A stretch of 64,000 bases of DNA, taken from NCBI GenBank assembly GCA_026182355.1, contig JAPFBL010000379.1:170001-234000 (forward strand), read 5' to 3'. The notes beneath the pieces were generated by a model. It made no database searches and was not told the DNA's origin. It saw only the letters and a list, made by a program, of their open reading frames with translations. Numbering within the stretch: position 1 is the first letter of the stretch; every line of letters starts with the position of its first letter. A program made the position numbers and the translations under genes. This DNA comes from Hermatobates lingyangjiaoensis. Its lineage: Eukaryota; Arthropoda; Insecta; Hemiptera; Hermatobatidae. Below are positions 12,904 through 24,221 of the stretch, one piece after another.

Positions 12904-12978
12904 TTAACGGTGCAAGTTAAGGCCAGGAGGAGAGCGAGCTTTGAGAAGACAAATAATTGCCTCCTCTGAAGCAATATT
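12904..12978 (-). pseudogene. PLE GIY-YIG C-terminal tail inside a hAT element
   Basis: The last codons read IASEEAIICLLKARSPPGLN-LHR stop, nearly the same as ASEEAHIWLLSARSAPGLNL in the 34-kb PLE. Only this tail remains. It sits within the hAT element 12591-13519, downstream (on the - strand) of a hammerhead motif at 13091-13143. Confidence 0.65.
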
Positions 12979-13090
12979 ATATATATATATATATATATAA
13001 TATATATACCATGATAAACGAAAAACGGTCCGGCAGGACAAATAACAATTAAAATAAGCAGTGACACATAAACAGAAACACAACAAAGAC

Positions 13091-13143
13091 TCACTTTTCA
13101 ATATTTCGACCGTAATGGCGGTCGTCCTCAGGAGAAGAAGTGA
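13091..13143 (-). ncRNA. Hammerhead ribozyme, family C, intact core
   Basis: CTGAGGA, extra C, stem II GACC/GGTC with an 8-base loop, GAAA, 2-base stem III loop TA, then TT and stem I. Stem I combines a short GA/TC part with AAGTGA/TCACTT beyond an internal loop. The core is complete. Confidence 0.62.
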
Positions 13144-15184
13144 ATTAACGGAGGGACGACATTCAACATATATATATATATACATACTGTGCGCTATATT
13201 AACGTATCAATAATTATTTAACTTTTTATTTTCATAAAAATAATTATTCATCTCATATTTTGTTATCGTAAACAATTATAACTACATAATCTCCAAAATG
13301 TTATTACGTCATATAAGAAAAAACTAAAACATTTCTTGCTATAGAGCTATCTCTCTAAAGTTGTCATTTCCTTCCAAAAGTCTGTGTGAGTTTTTGTTAA
13401 TAATCAAAAAGCAAAAGAGTTTTTAATATTAAGATAGAATTTCAGATAATCTCCGATGGCCGCACAAATACACGTGTTGGGCCACATGTTGCCCGCGGGC
13501 CGCCGGCTGCCCATGCCTGCCCTAAACTAATAACACTAGGCAGCATTACAATTCATTCTGAAATGACTACTTCATTATGACTGCACATACATGCTCAATA
13601 GCATTAAATATATCACGGCAAGTTAAATAGTGCATTATTTCTTCTCCATACATTACTTTGTACACCTGAATATAGCACATTATATGAGGAAGCGATCAGT
13701 ATTTTTTTTTTAAATTACACTAATAAGAAGAGATCTTATAATGTGGTTTTACGAATTCAGAGAATGATTTTTAACGCTAAACCGACAATTATAAAATAAT
13801 GAATTTTTTTCAAAAAAATTTAATTTAACTTAGCAATTTATAAACAAAATTCTGATTGTTGCAAAGATACATAAAAAAAACTTAAAATTTGCCTTGGAAT
13901 AATGAATCACATGCCCTACTGGTCGAATTTGGTTTTATTTATTTACATTGTTTACATTGACTGAGAATTTCTTCAGTGAAATAAAATTGTTATTTAGAGG
14001 TTTATTATTAAAATTTTCAAACTTTTATATGTAAAAAATTAACCCCAGTCGAACATTTATGATTCATTCTATAGTGTTGTTGTATTCCATTGATGGTTGT
14101 TGAGCTGTGTTTGACTAAGCAAATAAAACATTAGTTGATCGTTAACGAGTTTGATATTATGTTTGCTTATAGTAAAATTGAGTGTAGGACACTCCAGATT
14201 GTTTATCTTAGACTTTAGTTTTGTTCGAATTGAATGTTTATAAGTAAGGCAGGAAACGTCTGTCAGGTTAGATATTGTGTTAATAATTAAATACCTAATT
14301 CATTTTAGCTAAAGGTAATACGACATTCACTGATTGCAGGAAGTTCGCTGAGTCAGCTAGGTTTTTAGATATATCACAAGAACTACTACCTTGAAATGAA
14401 AACAACTCTGCTTACCCTCAAAGATAAGCAGTGGCGTAGCAAGGGGGGGGGGGGTCCGCCACACGGACTACACCTGCCAGGGGTGGAATTTTGTAGATAT
14501 AAACATAGAAAATAGAAAGAAAAATTTAAAAAAACTAACAAAAAAACCTGAAAATCTACACCTAACTGAGTTTTTAAGGTCAAAAATGTTTTTATGTTTT
14601 TTGTGTATAATACTGTTTTTAAACCCAGATGAAAGTCTGGGACTAATAACAGCAGTCTAAAATTAGATCGTTGACTGTAATTCGATGAAAATAAATATTG
14701 TGAGAACTTAGGATATTGAAGGTTAACAGATTGGTAAGCAGGGGGGGGGGGGGGGGGGTATTCAAAAATACGGGAATTCAAAAGCATTGCACTGGGGTGC
14801 AGCCAATGTCATTGAGCCTAATATTAGTGATGAAAATTGAAGACTTAACATTATTTTACCCTTTTTAATTAATTTCTATGTTTAATTAATACAATTTTGA
14901 AGTGTTTTAAAAATATTTTACTGTTAATGTTATTACAGTTACTGAAATTTTTTTATGGCATGTTCAATAAATAAAAAAAATTCTGTGTTAATAGAAGCAC
15001 TCGTTTGTATGGTCATTCTTTTGATTTTTAATTAATTATGTCACTGTTTTAATCACTATCTTAAGAGTGACAAAATTATGTCACTTTTTTGAACGTCTCC
15101 CACGTTGCTACGTCATTGAAAATAACCCATTAGATTTGTCACCTTCAGCGATTAGCGCAGTCTGTGGAATCAAAAACTTAAAAC

Positions 15185-15330
15185 ATAGATGATGAAACCA
15201 CAATAACAAATGGGAAAACAAGTCTAAGATCTTTCAACCGTAACAAGCTGACTTCGTCAGAGTCAAAAAACCCAACTGAAACACTGAACAGTGTTATTTC
15301 ACGTGTTTATGTGAAACCTTTTTAAAACAT
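15185..15330 (-). mobile_element. PLE family A terminal repeat
   Basis: Minus-strand family A copy with a hammerhead at 15222-15264 (GACT, CTGACGA, GAAA, GATC, TTAG-AC), then a right end TTATTTCACGTGTTTATGTG in + orientation, so a second inverted copy has been almost fully deleted. Confidence 0.5.
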
Positions 15331-15465
15331 AGTTATTGATATAACCTCTCGAACACTAATTTTTCAAATACATAATAGGTTTTTGAGAATTAAGTCCAAA
15401 AATTGAAATAATCTGGAGTAATTAACATTTAGACCTAATTCTAATTTTGTATTTTAAAATTGACA

Positions 15466-15770
15466 CATTGACACATACCAAAAAAAAGTGACTTTCCCGT
15501 CATGCATAATTCTTCGCAAACAATAGGGATCTTCGTCTTTATGGGGCCCACTTTTGTGTAAAATATCAACTTGATCCATCAAATATTCTGGACCGTAGCA
15601 TGGTAACAAGTAATGCTAACACACTCACCCACCCACACACACAGACACAGAAATCATCGCAAAACATCATAAAACGACTTTTGGGACCTCGAAACATATG
15701 ATTCCGTCAAAATCTCGAGATCGAATTTTTTCACGATCACTATACTTTACTTAGAGTAAAGTAAAAACTT
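15466..15770. repeat. Unclassified interspersed repeat R
   Basis: Shared blocks AGTGACTTTCCCGTCATGCA, GATCCATCAAATATTCTGGA, an AC-rich middle and CACGATCACTATACTTTACT. Copies: 20450-21130, 21110-21260, and 23730-25065 (split by the LINE). No ORF found. Confidence 0.55.
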
Positions 15771-16664
15771 TTCACTGATTTATGTTATTATAAAAATGCG
15801 TCACACCTCGTGTATTATTGTTGTAGACACCAAATAGGTTTCTTGCATTACGCATGTTCAAGTCGTGCTGATAATAGTCGAAGAATCCTAGATATAAATA
15901 CCTATAATACTAATAGCGCCAATGAAAGCGTAAATATCTTATTACTAATATTATTTTTAATTTTTTTATTACCTGTTTTCATTCTTTTACAATTTAAATC
16001 GTGTTTGTAAAGTGCGTTCAGTCGTCTTTTTAGTTTTATTATTTATGTAATTAAACTGTATTCCTTCTAGATGATTATTTTGTTCATTTCTTAAATTATC
16101 TCTGTTTCTATATGTTTATAAATTACGAGTTTCTCTATTATATATAATCTTTGTCCTTTTTGACCTGTTTTTATTAAATCATTAGTTGTGCATTTCGTAA
16201 TTGTGTGGTATTCTACTTCTTCTGGGGTAAATGAGTAATATAAAGTCTCCACTTATAAAGACTTCGATTTATCTATTTACCCCAGAATTTTTTTTTTATT
16301 AAGTTATATTTGCAAAGAATACTGTATTTTCAAAGGGAGAATTTAAAAATATATGACGAAATCTATTAGAAATTTGCTTATTTGACTACTATGAATGGAA
16401 ACTGTATTTAACATCTACGATGAATATAGAATCTCTTTAGAACAGGTGGTTCTTAGCCTTTTTTCTGCTATTCCCCACTATTTAGTGAGCCAACTCTCCA
16501 TTTCATCGGTCCATATCATCGGTCTTAGTCAAATTTGATTTAACTCATGGAGAGTTTAGTACATAAATAAAAAGGAAGTGACAATCATACAAGAGAACAA
16601 AAAAACGAACAACAGAAGTGACATTGTATCAAGAAAATGGTCATAATAATATTAAAGAATTAAT

Positions 16665-16815
16665 ATTCATCTTCACCTGGCCTTCAATTTATTCACGTGG
16701 GAGATGAATGATTCTGATGTAATTCTGATGAATAATTCTCCCATTCGTCCCTGGGAGAGGACGTTAAAACGTCGGTCCTAAACATGTACGATGTGAGGTT
16801 CTCGTTAAAGATCCC
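16665..16815 (+). mobile_element. Partial SINE copy
   Basis: Middle part only: CACCTGGCCTTCAATTTATT through GAGAGGACGTTAAAACG to AAAGATCCCTACTC. Confidence 0.6.
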
Positions 16816-17029
16816 TACTCTTTCTGTAGGTCTATGAATGCGCAATGATATTCGTTATTATTAACCCAACAGGGTTGTTACATTTACATAAACATGACTT
16901 ACAATACCATATATATTGGTTCTTTTCGTTATTAAAACAGTCTGTAAATGGTTGAGGTTTGTAAGTCAACATTTGGATATAATGTATTAAGTTTTAAAGC
17001 AGTTGTTTTGTTTGACTGGTAATTTCCCA

Positions 17030-17565
17030 CTTGGCAACTCCGCCATTCCTCACTTTTCAACTCCGGCATTCCCCCACTTGGCAACTCCAGCATTACCCAC
17101 TTGGCAACTCCGTCATTCCCCACTTGGCAACTCTGGCATTCCTCACTTGTCAACTCCGGCATTCCCCACTTGGCAACTCCGCCATTCCCCACTTGACAAC
17201 TCCGCCATTCCCCACTTGGCAACTCTGGCATTCCTCACTTGTCAACTCCGGCATTCCCCACTTGGCAACTCTGGCATTCCTCACTTGGCAACTCCGCCAT
17301 TCCTCACTTGGCAACTCCGCCATTCCTCACTTGGCAACTCCACCATTCCCCACTTGGCAACTCTGGCATTCCTCACTTGTCAACTCCGGCATTCCCCACT
17401 TGGCAACTCTGGCATTCCTCACTTGGCAACTCCGCCATTCCTCACTTGGCAACTCCGCCATTCCTCACTTGGCAACTCCGCCATTCCCCACTTGACAACT
17501 CCGCCATTCCCCCACTTGGCAACTCTGCCATTCCCACTTGGCAACTCGCCATTCCCCACTGGTGA
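17030..17565. repeat. 23-bp minisatellite, about 23 copies
   Basis: Unit built on CACTTGGCAACTCCGCCATT. Variant units recur in blocks at multiples of 23 (92 and 138 bases between AACTCTGG units), showing higher-order duplication. All three + frames stay open only because the unit lacks stops. Confidence 0.9.
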
Positions 17566-17938
17566 AGATCCACTGGTCTAGATATATAGAAACCATTGAT
17601 CGTATTATATCTGAATGCGAGCCAATCGCCTTGGAGAGGGTGAAAAAAGGTTGTCAAATCATACGTAAAATTATAGAAGTGAGGGATCCTCTCTAAGTAC
17701 ATTTATGAAAGTCATTAAAGAACTTAAATTCTCAAAGTGAATTTCGTTACAACAATGGGGAGATGCTCTTTTTTGCCTTATCATCCTCCTATAAGTAACT
17801 AGTAGATCAACAATTAATGTACCTAAGGACATAGCAGACACGCTTGAACTATTCAAAACAATAATGTGATTAAGAGAAGAAATCATAAAAAAATAAGGAA
17901 ACCAATTTAGACCAACCAAATCAGAAACTAACGAAACA

Positions 17939-17975
17939 CAAGCTTTCGATCACCTTGGTCATCATCAGGTAAAAA
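17939..17975 (-). ncRNA. Hammerhead-like motif, family C
   Basis: CTGATGA (17968-17962) and GAAA (17947-17944) are intact. Stem II is reduced to ACC/GGT. It is the left arm partner of 18100-18140. Confidence 0.55.
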
Positions 17976-18099
17976 AGTAAACTATACAATTAAAAATTAA
18001 AAAAAAAAGAATAACATCACATCTACACTGTATTGCAATGAGACTATACAATGTGAAAATGTAATATTATTTTTTTTGTTTTAATTGCACAATTTCATT

Positions 18100-18140
18100 G
18101 TTTACCTGATGACGACCAAAGTGGTCGAAAGTTTGTTGGT
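18100..18140 (+). ncRNA. Hammerhead ribozyme, family C, intact core
   Basis: CTGATGA (18106-18112), extra C, stem II GACCA/TGGTC with loop AAG, GAAA (18127-18130), 2-base stem III loop, TT site. Stem I is only AC/GT at first, with weak pairing beyond. Confidence 0.62.
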
Positions 18141-18359
18141 TTCTAATACAGTTGGTTTCATCAGTATTTTAAAGATTTCTTCTCCTATTCTCGTTAATAT
18201 TTGGTATAGTTCAAATTTCTCTACTATGTCCTTAGGTTTCATTTTAATTTTCGAGATACGAGTAACTTATAAAAAACAATCAGTAAAAAAGAGCATCCGT
18301 CTAAGAAAATTATCAATGCAGAAGCCCCAGTGTTTTTGAATAATACTTGTTTAAAAGAC

Positions 18360-19010
18360 GATTACCCGTAATAAAATCTCCGATACTATACGTTTTCCTA
18401 GGGGCCAGAATAGCTCTGGGCTGGTAGTCCGGGATTCGATCCCCACGTGGCACTCGATGCACGTCGTCCCTCGGAGAGAACGTTAACCCGTCGGTCCCGA
18501 TCCTGTACTTTTGCCATGTCCTCGTTAAAGATCCCTACTCGAAATGCACTTGAGTTAGGCAAAATTTAGGACTCCCAATATAGAATCTGTAGAATCACCG
18601 ATCAAACAAAAAGCCGGTAAACCGCTGATGTTATCACCCGCTAAGGGACCGGTTTAAACAATAAAAAGAAGAAAAAAACGTTTTTCTATAATATTGAATG
18701 GCGCTTTATATTATATTTTTATATTTGTTTAAGCTTTTTTTTCTTTGCCTTTGAAGCAGCTGAGTAAACTGCGGTCTTGTCCAGTTGTTTCCTTTAGTTT
18801 GTTAACTCCATTGTTAGGTCTAAGTGCAATTCAATAACCCATTGTATTGTGGAAAGTCTGTTCTAATGTAAATAGTTACCTCTCTCATACAAACAGTTTG
18901 TCATTTATAACTCAGTTTTTATTTTAATTTAATTTGTTTTCAATTAGATTTATTTTGTTTTGAAAAAAAAAATGTTTCAAAGCCTGGAAGTTTTATTGCA
19001 ATTTTTTAGA
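18360..19010 (+). mobile_element. SINE plus attached 3' sequence, composite unit
   Basis: Head GGGGCCAGAATAGCTCTGGG, a SINE body to 18595, then about 400 bases (TTGAAGCAGCTGAGTAAACT, CTTAGTTTGTTAACTCC-type). The whole unit recurs inverted at 1795-2720, so SINE and tail have moved or been duplicated together. Confidence 0.6.
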
Positions 19011-19098
19011 GTTGTGTTAAATAATTTCTCCTAATTTGTTATACATTGATTAAGGACCAGGGTAGACCAGTTGATTGGAATGCGTGCCTCTGGAATGG

Positions 19099-19644
19099 TA
19101 CCGTCTTTTGCCGAAAATAAGACACTGGCTTACTTTATTTTTAGGTCAAAATCCGTGCTAGGGCTTCAATTACATTAAGTAGGTTTGCATATTTTTGTTT
19201 AATATTTATTTTATACTGAAATTTAAACTTATTCGATTACAGTCATGTCATCTTCTGGAACATCGTCATAAATTATCAAAATTTTGAATTCCGTTCTCAT
19301 TTTCCTCCAAATCTATTTCCTGTAGAATCATTAGTCTGAATCTCTCATGTCTTGCAATGTAGCTGTGGTTAAATTAATACTTCTTGTTTAAGTAGCCTCC
19401 TTGAAACGGACTTTAGAGGTAAACAAGGAATTTCTTGGAATATTTTTTTCCAAAGAATTCTCTGAAATATTACGACAGCTAGAGATACCTACTTCATTTA
19501 ACAGCAATTTTTTTAACAAATTATATTTTTCATATTATCCTAACTAGGGCCTATTTCCAGGGGAGGGTTTATAGTCCAAAACGTCCCGAAAATCATGCTA
19601 GGACTTAGTTTCAGGGGATGTCTTCTTTTCGGAAAAAGGCGGTA
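19099..19644. mobile_element. TIR element, 546 bp
   Basis: Ends TACCGTCTTTTGCCGAAAAT and the inverse of TACCGCCTTTTTCCGAAAAG. Same family as 48590-49251. Superfamily not assigned. Confidence 0.6.
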
Positions 19645-19659
19645 GATCGGCGAGTTTGA

Positions 19660-20385
19660 TACCCGCCGCTTTATATATTTATAAAGGAGGTGAAAAAAAA
19701 TATGAGCACGTCGGCTCTCGGAGAGGACGTTAAGCCGACGGTACTATATGAGGTGCACGGTCAAAGATCCCTACTCTAAATATTCTTCAGTTAGGCAAAC
19801 ATTTATGGCTCCCAATGTAGCCTCGGGCGTATCTCGGAGGCTGACATTGCCTCTATCCTCGGCTAGGGCTTGGTGCCCCCGAGATGCGGCGAAAGAGCTT
19901 TCACGTTGAAAGGCATCAATCTGTTCTGTTATTACTCGCGATATTGCTGAAGAATCAGGGTGCGCGCAATAATACCAAAAGAGGCTCCCAATTTAGGAGC
20001 AGTCTTCATTATCTGTTATCGCAAAGGGCTAATGTTCGGCCTATGTGTGTTCCCTTGTGGAACTGCTACTGCAACCTAACCTTGTGGAACTGCTACTGCA
20101 ACCTAACCTTGTGGAACTGCTACTGCAACCTAACCGTGTGGAATTGCTACTGGAACCTAACCTTGTGGAACTACTACTGCAACCTAACCTTGTGGAACTA
20201 CTACAGCAGCCTAACCTTGTGGAACTTCTACTGCAACCTAACCTTGTAGAGCTACTACTGCAGCCTAACTTGTGGAACTGCTACTGGAACCTAACCTTGT
20301 GGAGCTACTACTGCAGCCTAACCTTGTGGAACTGCTACTGCAACCTAACCTTGTGGAATTGCTACTGCAACCTAACCAATATTTA
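19660..20385 (+). mobile_element. SINE copy with nested insert and amplified tail
   Basis: Body at 19690-19816; a 166-bp insert at 19817-19982 flanked by GGCTCCCAAT on both sides; then the SINE tail, whose last 27 bases are amplified into a minisatellite (20050-20380). Confidence 0.7.
20050..20380. repeat. 27-bp minisatellite from a SINE tail, about 12 copies
   Basis: Unit CCTTGTGGAACTGCTACTGC plus AACCTAA. It equals the SINE 3' end (CCTTGTGGGACAGCCACTGC at 61950) with few changes. Confidence 0.88.
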
Positions 20386-20449
20386 CTATAATCTAAAGAT
20401 GAAGAACGAATATTATTGTTAAAAGAAAACTATTAAATTGATACAGAAG

Positions 20450-21260
20450 TGTGAAAGATTCTATCATTTATACTTTACCATAGGTAAATTATAGAGATCG
20501 TGAAAAAATAGATATCTAGATTTAGACAGATCTCTACATGTTTTGAGGTCTCCAAAGTAGTTTTATGATGATTTTTTCATGATGTCTGTGCGTATGTAGG
20601 TGGAGTGTGCGGGTGGGTGGGTGTGTATCCAAAAGTTCGTGTAGATCCTACAGTCCAGAAGTTTTGATGGATCAAATGGATATTTTACACAATAATGGGC
20701 CTTATAGTAGAGCTGTACTTTATTGTTTGGTAGCAATTATGCATGATGGGAAAGTCACTTTTACTTGCCAGAAATGCGTTTTTTAGAAAATAATCTTTTC
20801 TTCCTAAACTACTAATTCTAGAGTTCCAAAATTTTGGCGTTTTCTTGAATGCTACAATAGCAATAACTGGAAAAATCTAAAAATTTGTAAAACGACTCAT
20901 AACATTTTTTTTGTATAAAGTGTAAAAATGTTGACTTATAATTCAATCTGAAAAACACTGAGGGCCGTAGAAGCCATACCGTTTGACAGATCAAAATCAA
21001 ATTGTACCTAAAAATAGAGCATTATGTGGGGGTTATGTAGTGCAATTATTTTTTTTTTAAATTATATAAATCAAAAAGGTGTTAATGTCAATTGTATGTT
21101 TTCAGAAAATTTTTACTTTACTCTAAGTAAAATATAGTGATCGTGAAAAAATTCGATCTCGAGATTTTACATGTTTTGAAGTCCCAAAAGTCGTTTTATG
21201 AAGTTTATTCGATGATGTAAGTGTGTGTGTGTGAGTGGGGTGAGTGAGTAAGTTAGCATT
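20450..21260. repeat. Unclassified repeat R, two copies
   Basis: Opposite orientation to 15466-15770; contains AATTATGCATGATGGGAAAG and TATAGTGATCGTGAAAAAAT. The rest is A+T rich without a gene. Confidence 0.5.
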
Positions 21261-22262
21261 GCTTGTTATTTTTTTATGCTAAAAAACGGCTTTTAAAGTC
21301 ATTATTTGTATTTGTTAAACGATGAAATTTCCCACAAAAATTGAACAAAAAATTAGAATTTTATAAAAAATAAAGTTCGTGAAATTTCAATTACTGCAAA
21401 AGGATAAAAAAGTTATAAAAAGTGAATATTCATCGAGGACTAATGAATCGGATTTTTAAGTAAGTCCTTCGTAGAATTGTATTTAGCGTAGTTTGCATGA
21501 TGAGGTCTAGAAGGCCAACTGGTCTCTCGGGAACATTACATATAATCTACTACATTTATTAATTCTCTAGAACAATCTAGATGTAATACTTTGTTTGCAA
21601 ATTACTTTTAATTGCATTATTCAATCTCATTCTTGCATTTTCTTTTATTTGAAGATAAGCTAAAAGCATAGGGAAGGATATGTTGTTATAGATAACATAT
21701 CCTCTTTGCCTTTAGAATACTCAAGGTTAGCATTTTTAAATGAAACGAATAGCCTTAAAACTTGTTTATTAAGACAAGTTTTAAAAAAACAGTTTCGAAT
21801 TCCTCGATTTATCAACTATAAAATGTCAGACTACTTTAAATCAGATGGGGGGGGGGGAGGGGGGTGCAAAGAAGCTATGACCATAAAAAAAACAACCATT
21901 ACTTCATAATATTAGTATAAAATTACGGTGAAAATAAATAAAAAAAATTGTTTTTAATCAAAGTTTTCGGAATAAAGTCCGGAAAACATTTAATTTTTTT
22001 TTTTACTGAAACTCGCCTCAAATAGAACTACTCCTTCTATATATTCTTGTCATATTGCTAAAAGTCTGGAGTGTCTAATAGTGGACTGAATATATGAAAT
22101 ATTTAGATATCGAATTTTATTATCAGCTGACATACCACAAGCCTAAAAGAGTGTTTTGAAACAAAACAATGCTTACATACTCGTATATATATAAAGATTT
22201 CACATAAACACGTGAAACAACAATCAATGATCAAACCATAATAAGAAATGTTTTGAAACAAG

Positions 22263-22306
22263 ACCTAATGATCTTTCAACCATAACAAGCGGTCTTCGTC
22301 AGAGTC
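22263..22306 (-). ncRNA. Hammerhead ribozyme, family A
   Basis: GACT, CTGACGA, extra A, stem II GACC.../...GGTT, GAAA, GATC stem III, TTAG. The core is intact; the 3' stem I strand carries one change. Confidence 0.58.
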
Positions 22307-22335
22307 AAAAACCCAACTGAGTTCTGTTCACTGTT

Positions 22336-22379
22336 GACTCTGACGAAGACCGCTTGTTACGGTGAAAGATCAATGAGTC
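22336..22379 (+). ncRNA. Hammerhead-like motif, family A
   Basis: GACT, CTGACGA, stem II ACCG/CGGT, GAAA, GATC, then a substituted site before GAGTC. One T of stem II is deleted against the family. Confidence 0.52.
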
Positions 22380-22421
22380 AAATTATTTTCCCATTTTCTT
22401 ATTGTGGTTTGATCATTGATC

Positions 22422-22459
<38 letters not shown>

Positions 22460-22875
22460 AATGATAAAAGTATCGAACGTGGATATAGAAACAGAACTAA
22501 GAGTTTATCGGACTTGGTAAACAGTTCTTCAGGTTCAAAGTTAAGACGGTCAGCTTCGAACGTTTACGGTCTTTATTTAAAACTCGTTTTTCATAGCAAA
22601 GTATAAATTATCGTTATAAAAAACTAAGTATACATTACAAATTATTTTACAAAGAAAATATTATGTAGATTTTAACAACAACTGTAGTCTACGTGACACT
22701 GTACATTACAACTTATTTTACAAAGAAAAATAATTGTAATGTAATACTTAGTTTTTCTGTTTCAAAATTTATACTTCTGCCTATGAAAAAGGTTTTAAAT
22801 AAAGACCGAAACGTTCGCAATGAGAGTTTAATTTGAACCTGAAGAACTGACCGAGTCCCGATAAACTTTGGTTTT
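22460..22875. repeat. Family G repeat, inverted pair
   Basis: Arms 22460-22620 (-) and 22760-22875 (+) share AGTTCTTCAGGTTCAAA and GACCGAAACGTTCG-type strings. Related single copies lie at 27068-27200, 37530-37590 and 43805-43905. The TGCC...GAAACGTTGGCA frame looks like a decayed hammerhead with stem I TGCC/GGCA. Confidence 0.45.
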
Positions 22876-22909
22876 GTATATGTATTATATATTATATATA
22901 TATAAAACA

Positions 22910-23105
22910 AGATTCACATAACACGTAAAATAACATCAATGATCAAACACAATATGAAATGGGAAAACAAGACTAAGATCTTTCAAACCGTAACAAGCGG
23001 TCTTCGTCAGAGTCAAAAACCCAACTGACGAAGACCGCTTCTTACGGTTGAAAGATCTTAGTCTTGTTTTACCATTTTTTTATTGTAGTTTGATCATTGA
23101 TATAT
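22910..23105. mobile_element. PLE family A inverted pair
   Basis: Two inverted arms with a spacer of about 10 bases between ribozyme cores. Hammerheads: 22971-23014 (-), with an extra base before GAAA, and 23025-23063 (+), in which stem I reads AACT. A TA run follows at 23100. Confidence 0.58.
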
Positions 23106-23154
23106 ATATAAACTAGATTTACAAAAATACATACATAAAAGAAAATACAGAAAT

Positions 23155-23204
23155 TCACTACTACTATATTTCAATTGCCTCGTCATCTGCAAGATAGTAG
23201 TGAG
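23155..23204 (-). ncRNA. Hammerhead-like motif, family H
   Basis: Stem I CACTACTA/TAGTAGTG (8 bp), CAGATGA core (T4 to A), extra C, stem II GA/TT, GAAA, TATA. Partner of 36905-36958. Confidence 0.5.
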
Positions 23205-24121
23205 TTCCTGTGATTTCTTTTATGTGTGTTCTTTTGTCAATCTAGTTTATTTAGTTCGTGAAATCCGTTTCATATCCATGATAGCATAGGAAGCATAAGA
23301 AATTATACGTATTTTTACATATAAGAATTTTATTCTTTTAAATCTCTATTAACTTATTAAATTATTTAAAAACTTTTCATTAAATCTGTAAATATAAATT
23401 TTATTTCAGTGGATTCACACCAAAAAAATGTTTAAGTCAATGTAAATAAATATAAACAAATACGATAAGTATAATGAGTCAACTATTATTCCAGGATCAA
23501 TATTCAGTTTTTATAGCTTTATTGCTCTTTGCCGTAATTTAAATGTCATGAACTTTTTTTTATAAATAGTTATTTTTTTGGCAAAATTGCATAGTTTTTA
23601 ATGAGCCATACTCAGAAAATGCTTTGTTTAACAGAAAATATACTCTAGTGCTTTTTTGGTTAATATAATTTTGAAAAAAATTATCTCAACTCATCCTCCA
23701 TATAGTGTTCTATTTTTTGGAATACAATAATTTGGATCCGTCGGATGATCTGGATTGCTTGGACCTCACAGGCTTTCAGATTGAATTATAAGTAAAAATG
23801 TTTACATTTTATTGAAAATAAAATATACCTATGTTTTAAAAATTTAAGTATATTTTTCATTTATTGCTTTTGTAGCTTCAAAGATAATACCAAAATTTCA
23901 TGACTCTAGAATTAGTAGGTTAGCAGAAATATGTTGTTATCTAAAAACACATTTTTGGCAAAAAAAAAGTGACTTTCCCATCATGCATAATTAACGCATC
24001 AATGCTATACAGTACATCTACACTGAGACCCATTTTTGTGTAAAATATCAGTTTGATCCATCAAAGATTCTGGACCTTAGCGTAACCACAAACTTTAGAT
24101 ACATATTCACTCACCCACCCA

Positions 24122-24152
24122 CCAACACACAAACACACACACACACACACAT

Positions 24153-24191
<39 letters not shown>

Positions 24192-24216
24192 TATGCACAT
24201 GCACATCACACACACA
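24122..24216. repeat. (AC)n microsatellite
   Basis: Interrupted CA repeat marking the left border of the LINE fragment; a second AC run at 24915-24945 marks the right. Confidence 0.93.
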
Positions 24217-24221
24217 CGCAA

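Larger units (their letters stand above)
12591..13519. mobile_element. hAT element with perfect 8-bp target duplication
   Basis: Terminal CAGGCATGGGGCAACC and GGCTGCCCATGCCTG; identical CCCTAAAC on both sides (12583-12590, 13520-13527). It landed in the tail of a SINE. Its interior holds (TC)n, (ATCT)n and (AT)n runs and a PLE fragment. Confidence 0.88.
13528..16660. other. Gene-less stretch with scattered repeats
   Basis: G-run repeat copy (14420-14800), PLE family A piece (15185-15330), repeat R (15466-15770) and an A+T-rich remainder. An inverted AAAGTCTCCACTTATAAAGA block at 16240 looks like a PLE family E remnant. Confidence 0.5.
17755..18305. mobile_element. Inverted pair carrying family C hammerhead motifs
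   Basis: About 220-bp arms: left 17755-17990 and right 18085-18305, sharing ATGTCCTTAGGT-type, GAGATACGAGTAACTTATA-type and AAAGAGCATC-type blocks in inverse order. A central A+T spacer separates them. Confidence 0.55.
22195..22425. mobile_element. PLE family A inverted pair next to (TA)n
   Basis: Left arm TTTCACATAAACACGTGAAA through CAATGATCAAACC; the right arm is its inverse, ending at a (TA)n run (22424-22456). Each arm has a hammerhead motif. Confidence 0.6.

Noticed and set aside
12643..13094. Poly Ser/Leu/Ile/Tyr ORFs
   Set aside because: Translations of (TC)n and (TA)n microsatellites.
17003..17581. ORF of 192 codons and overlapping frames
   Set aside because: A 23-bp array without stops gives the same peptide in all frames; not a protein gene.
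20045..20422. Leu/Gln- or Cys/Asn-rich ORFs
   Set aside because: Frames across a 27-bp SINE-tail minisatellite.
22195..23105. CRISPR-like repeated palindromes
   Set aside because: Units are inverted, irregularly spaced and dispersed over 60 kb in a eukaryotic context; they are PLE terminal repeats.
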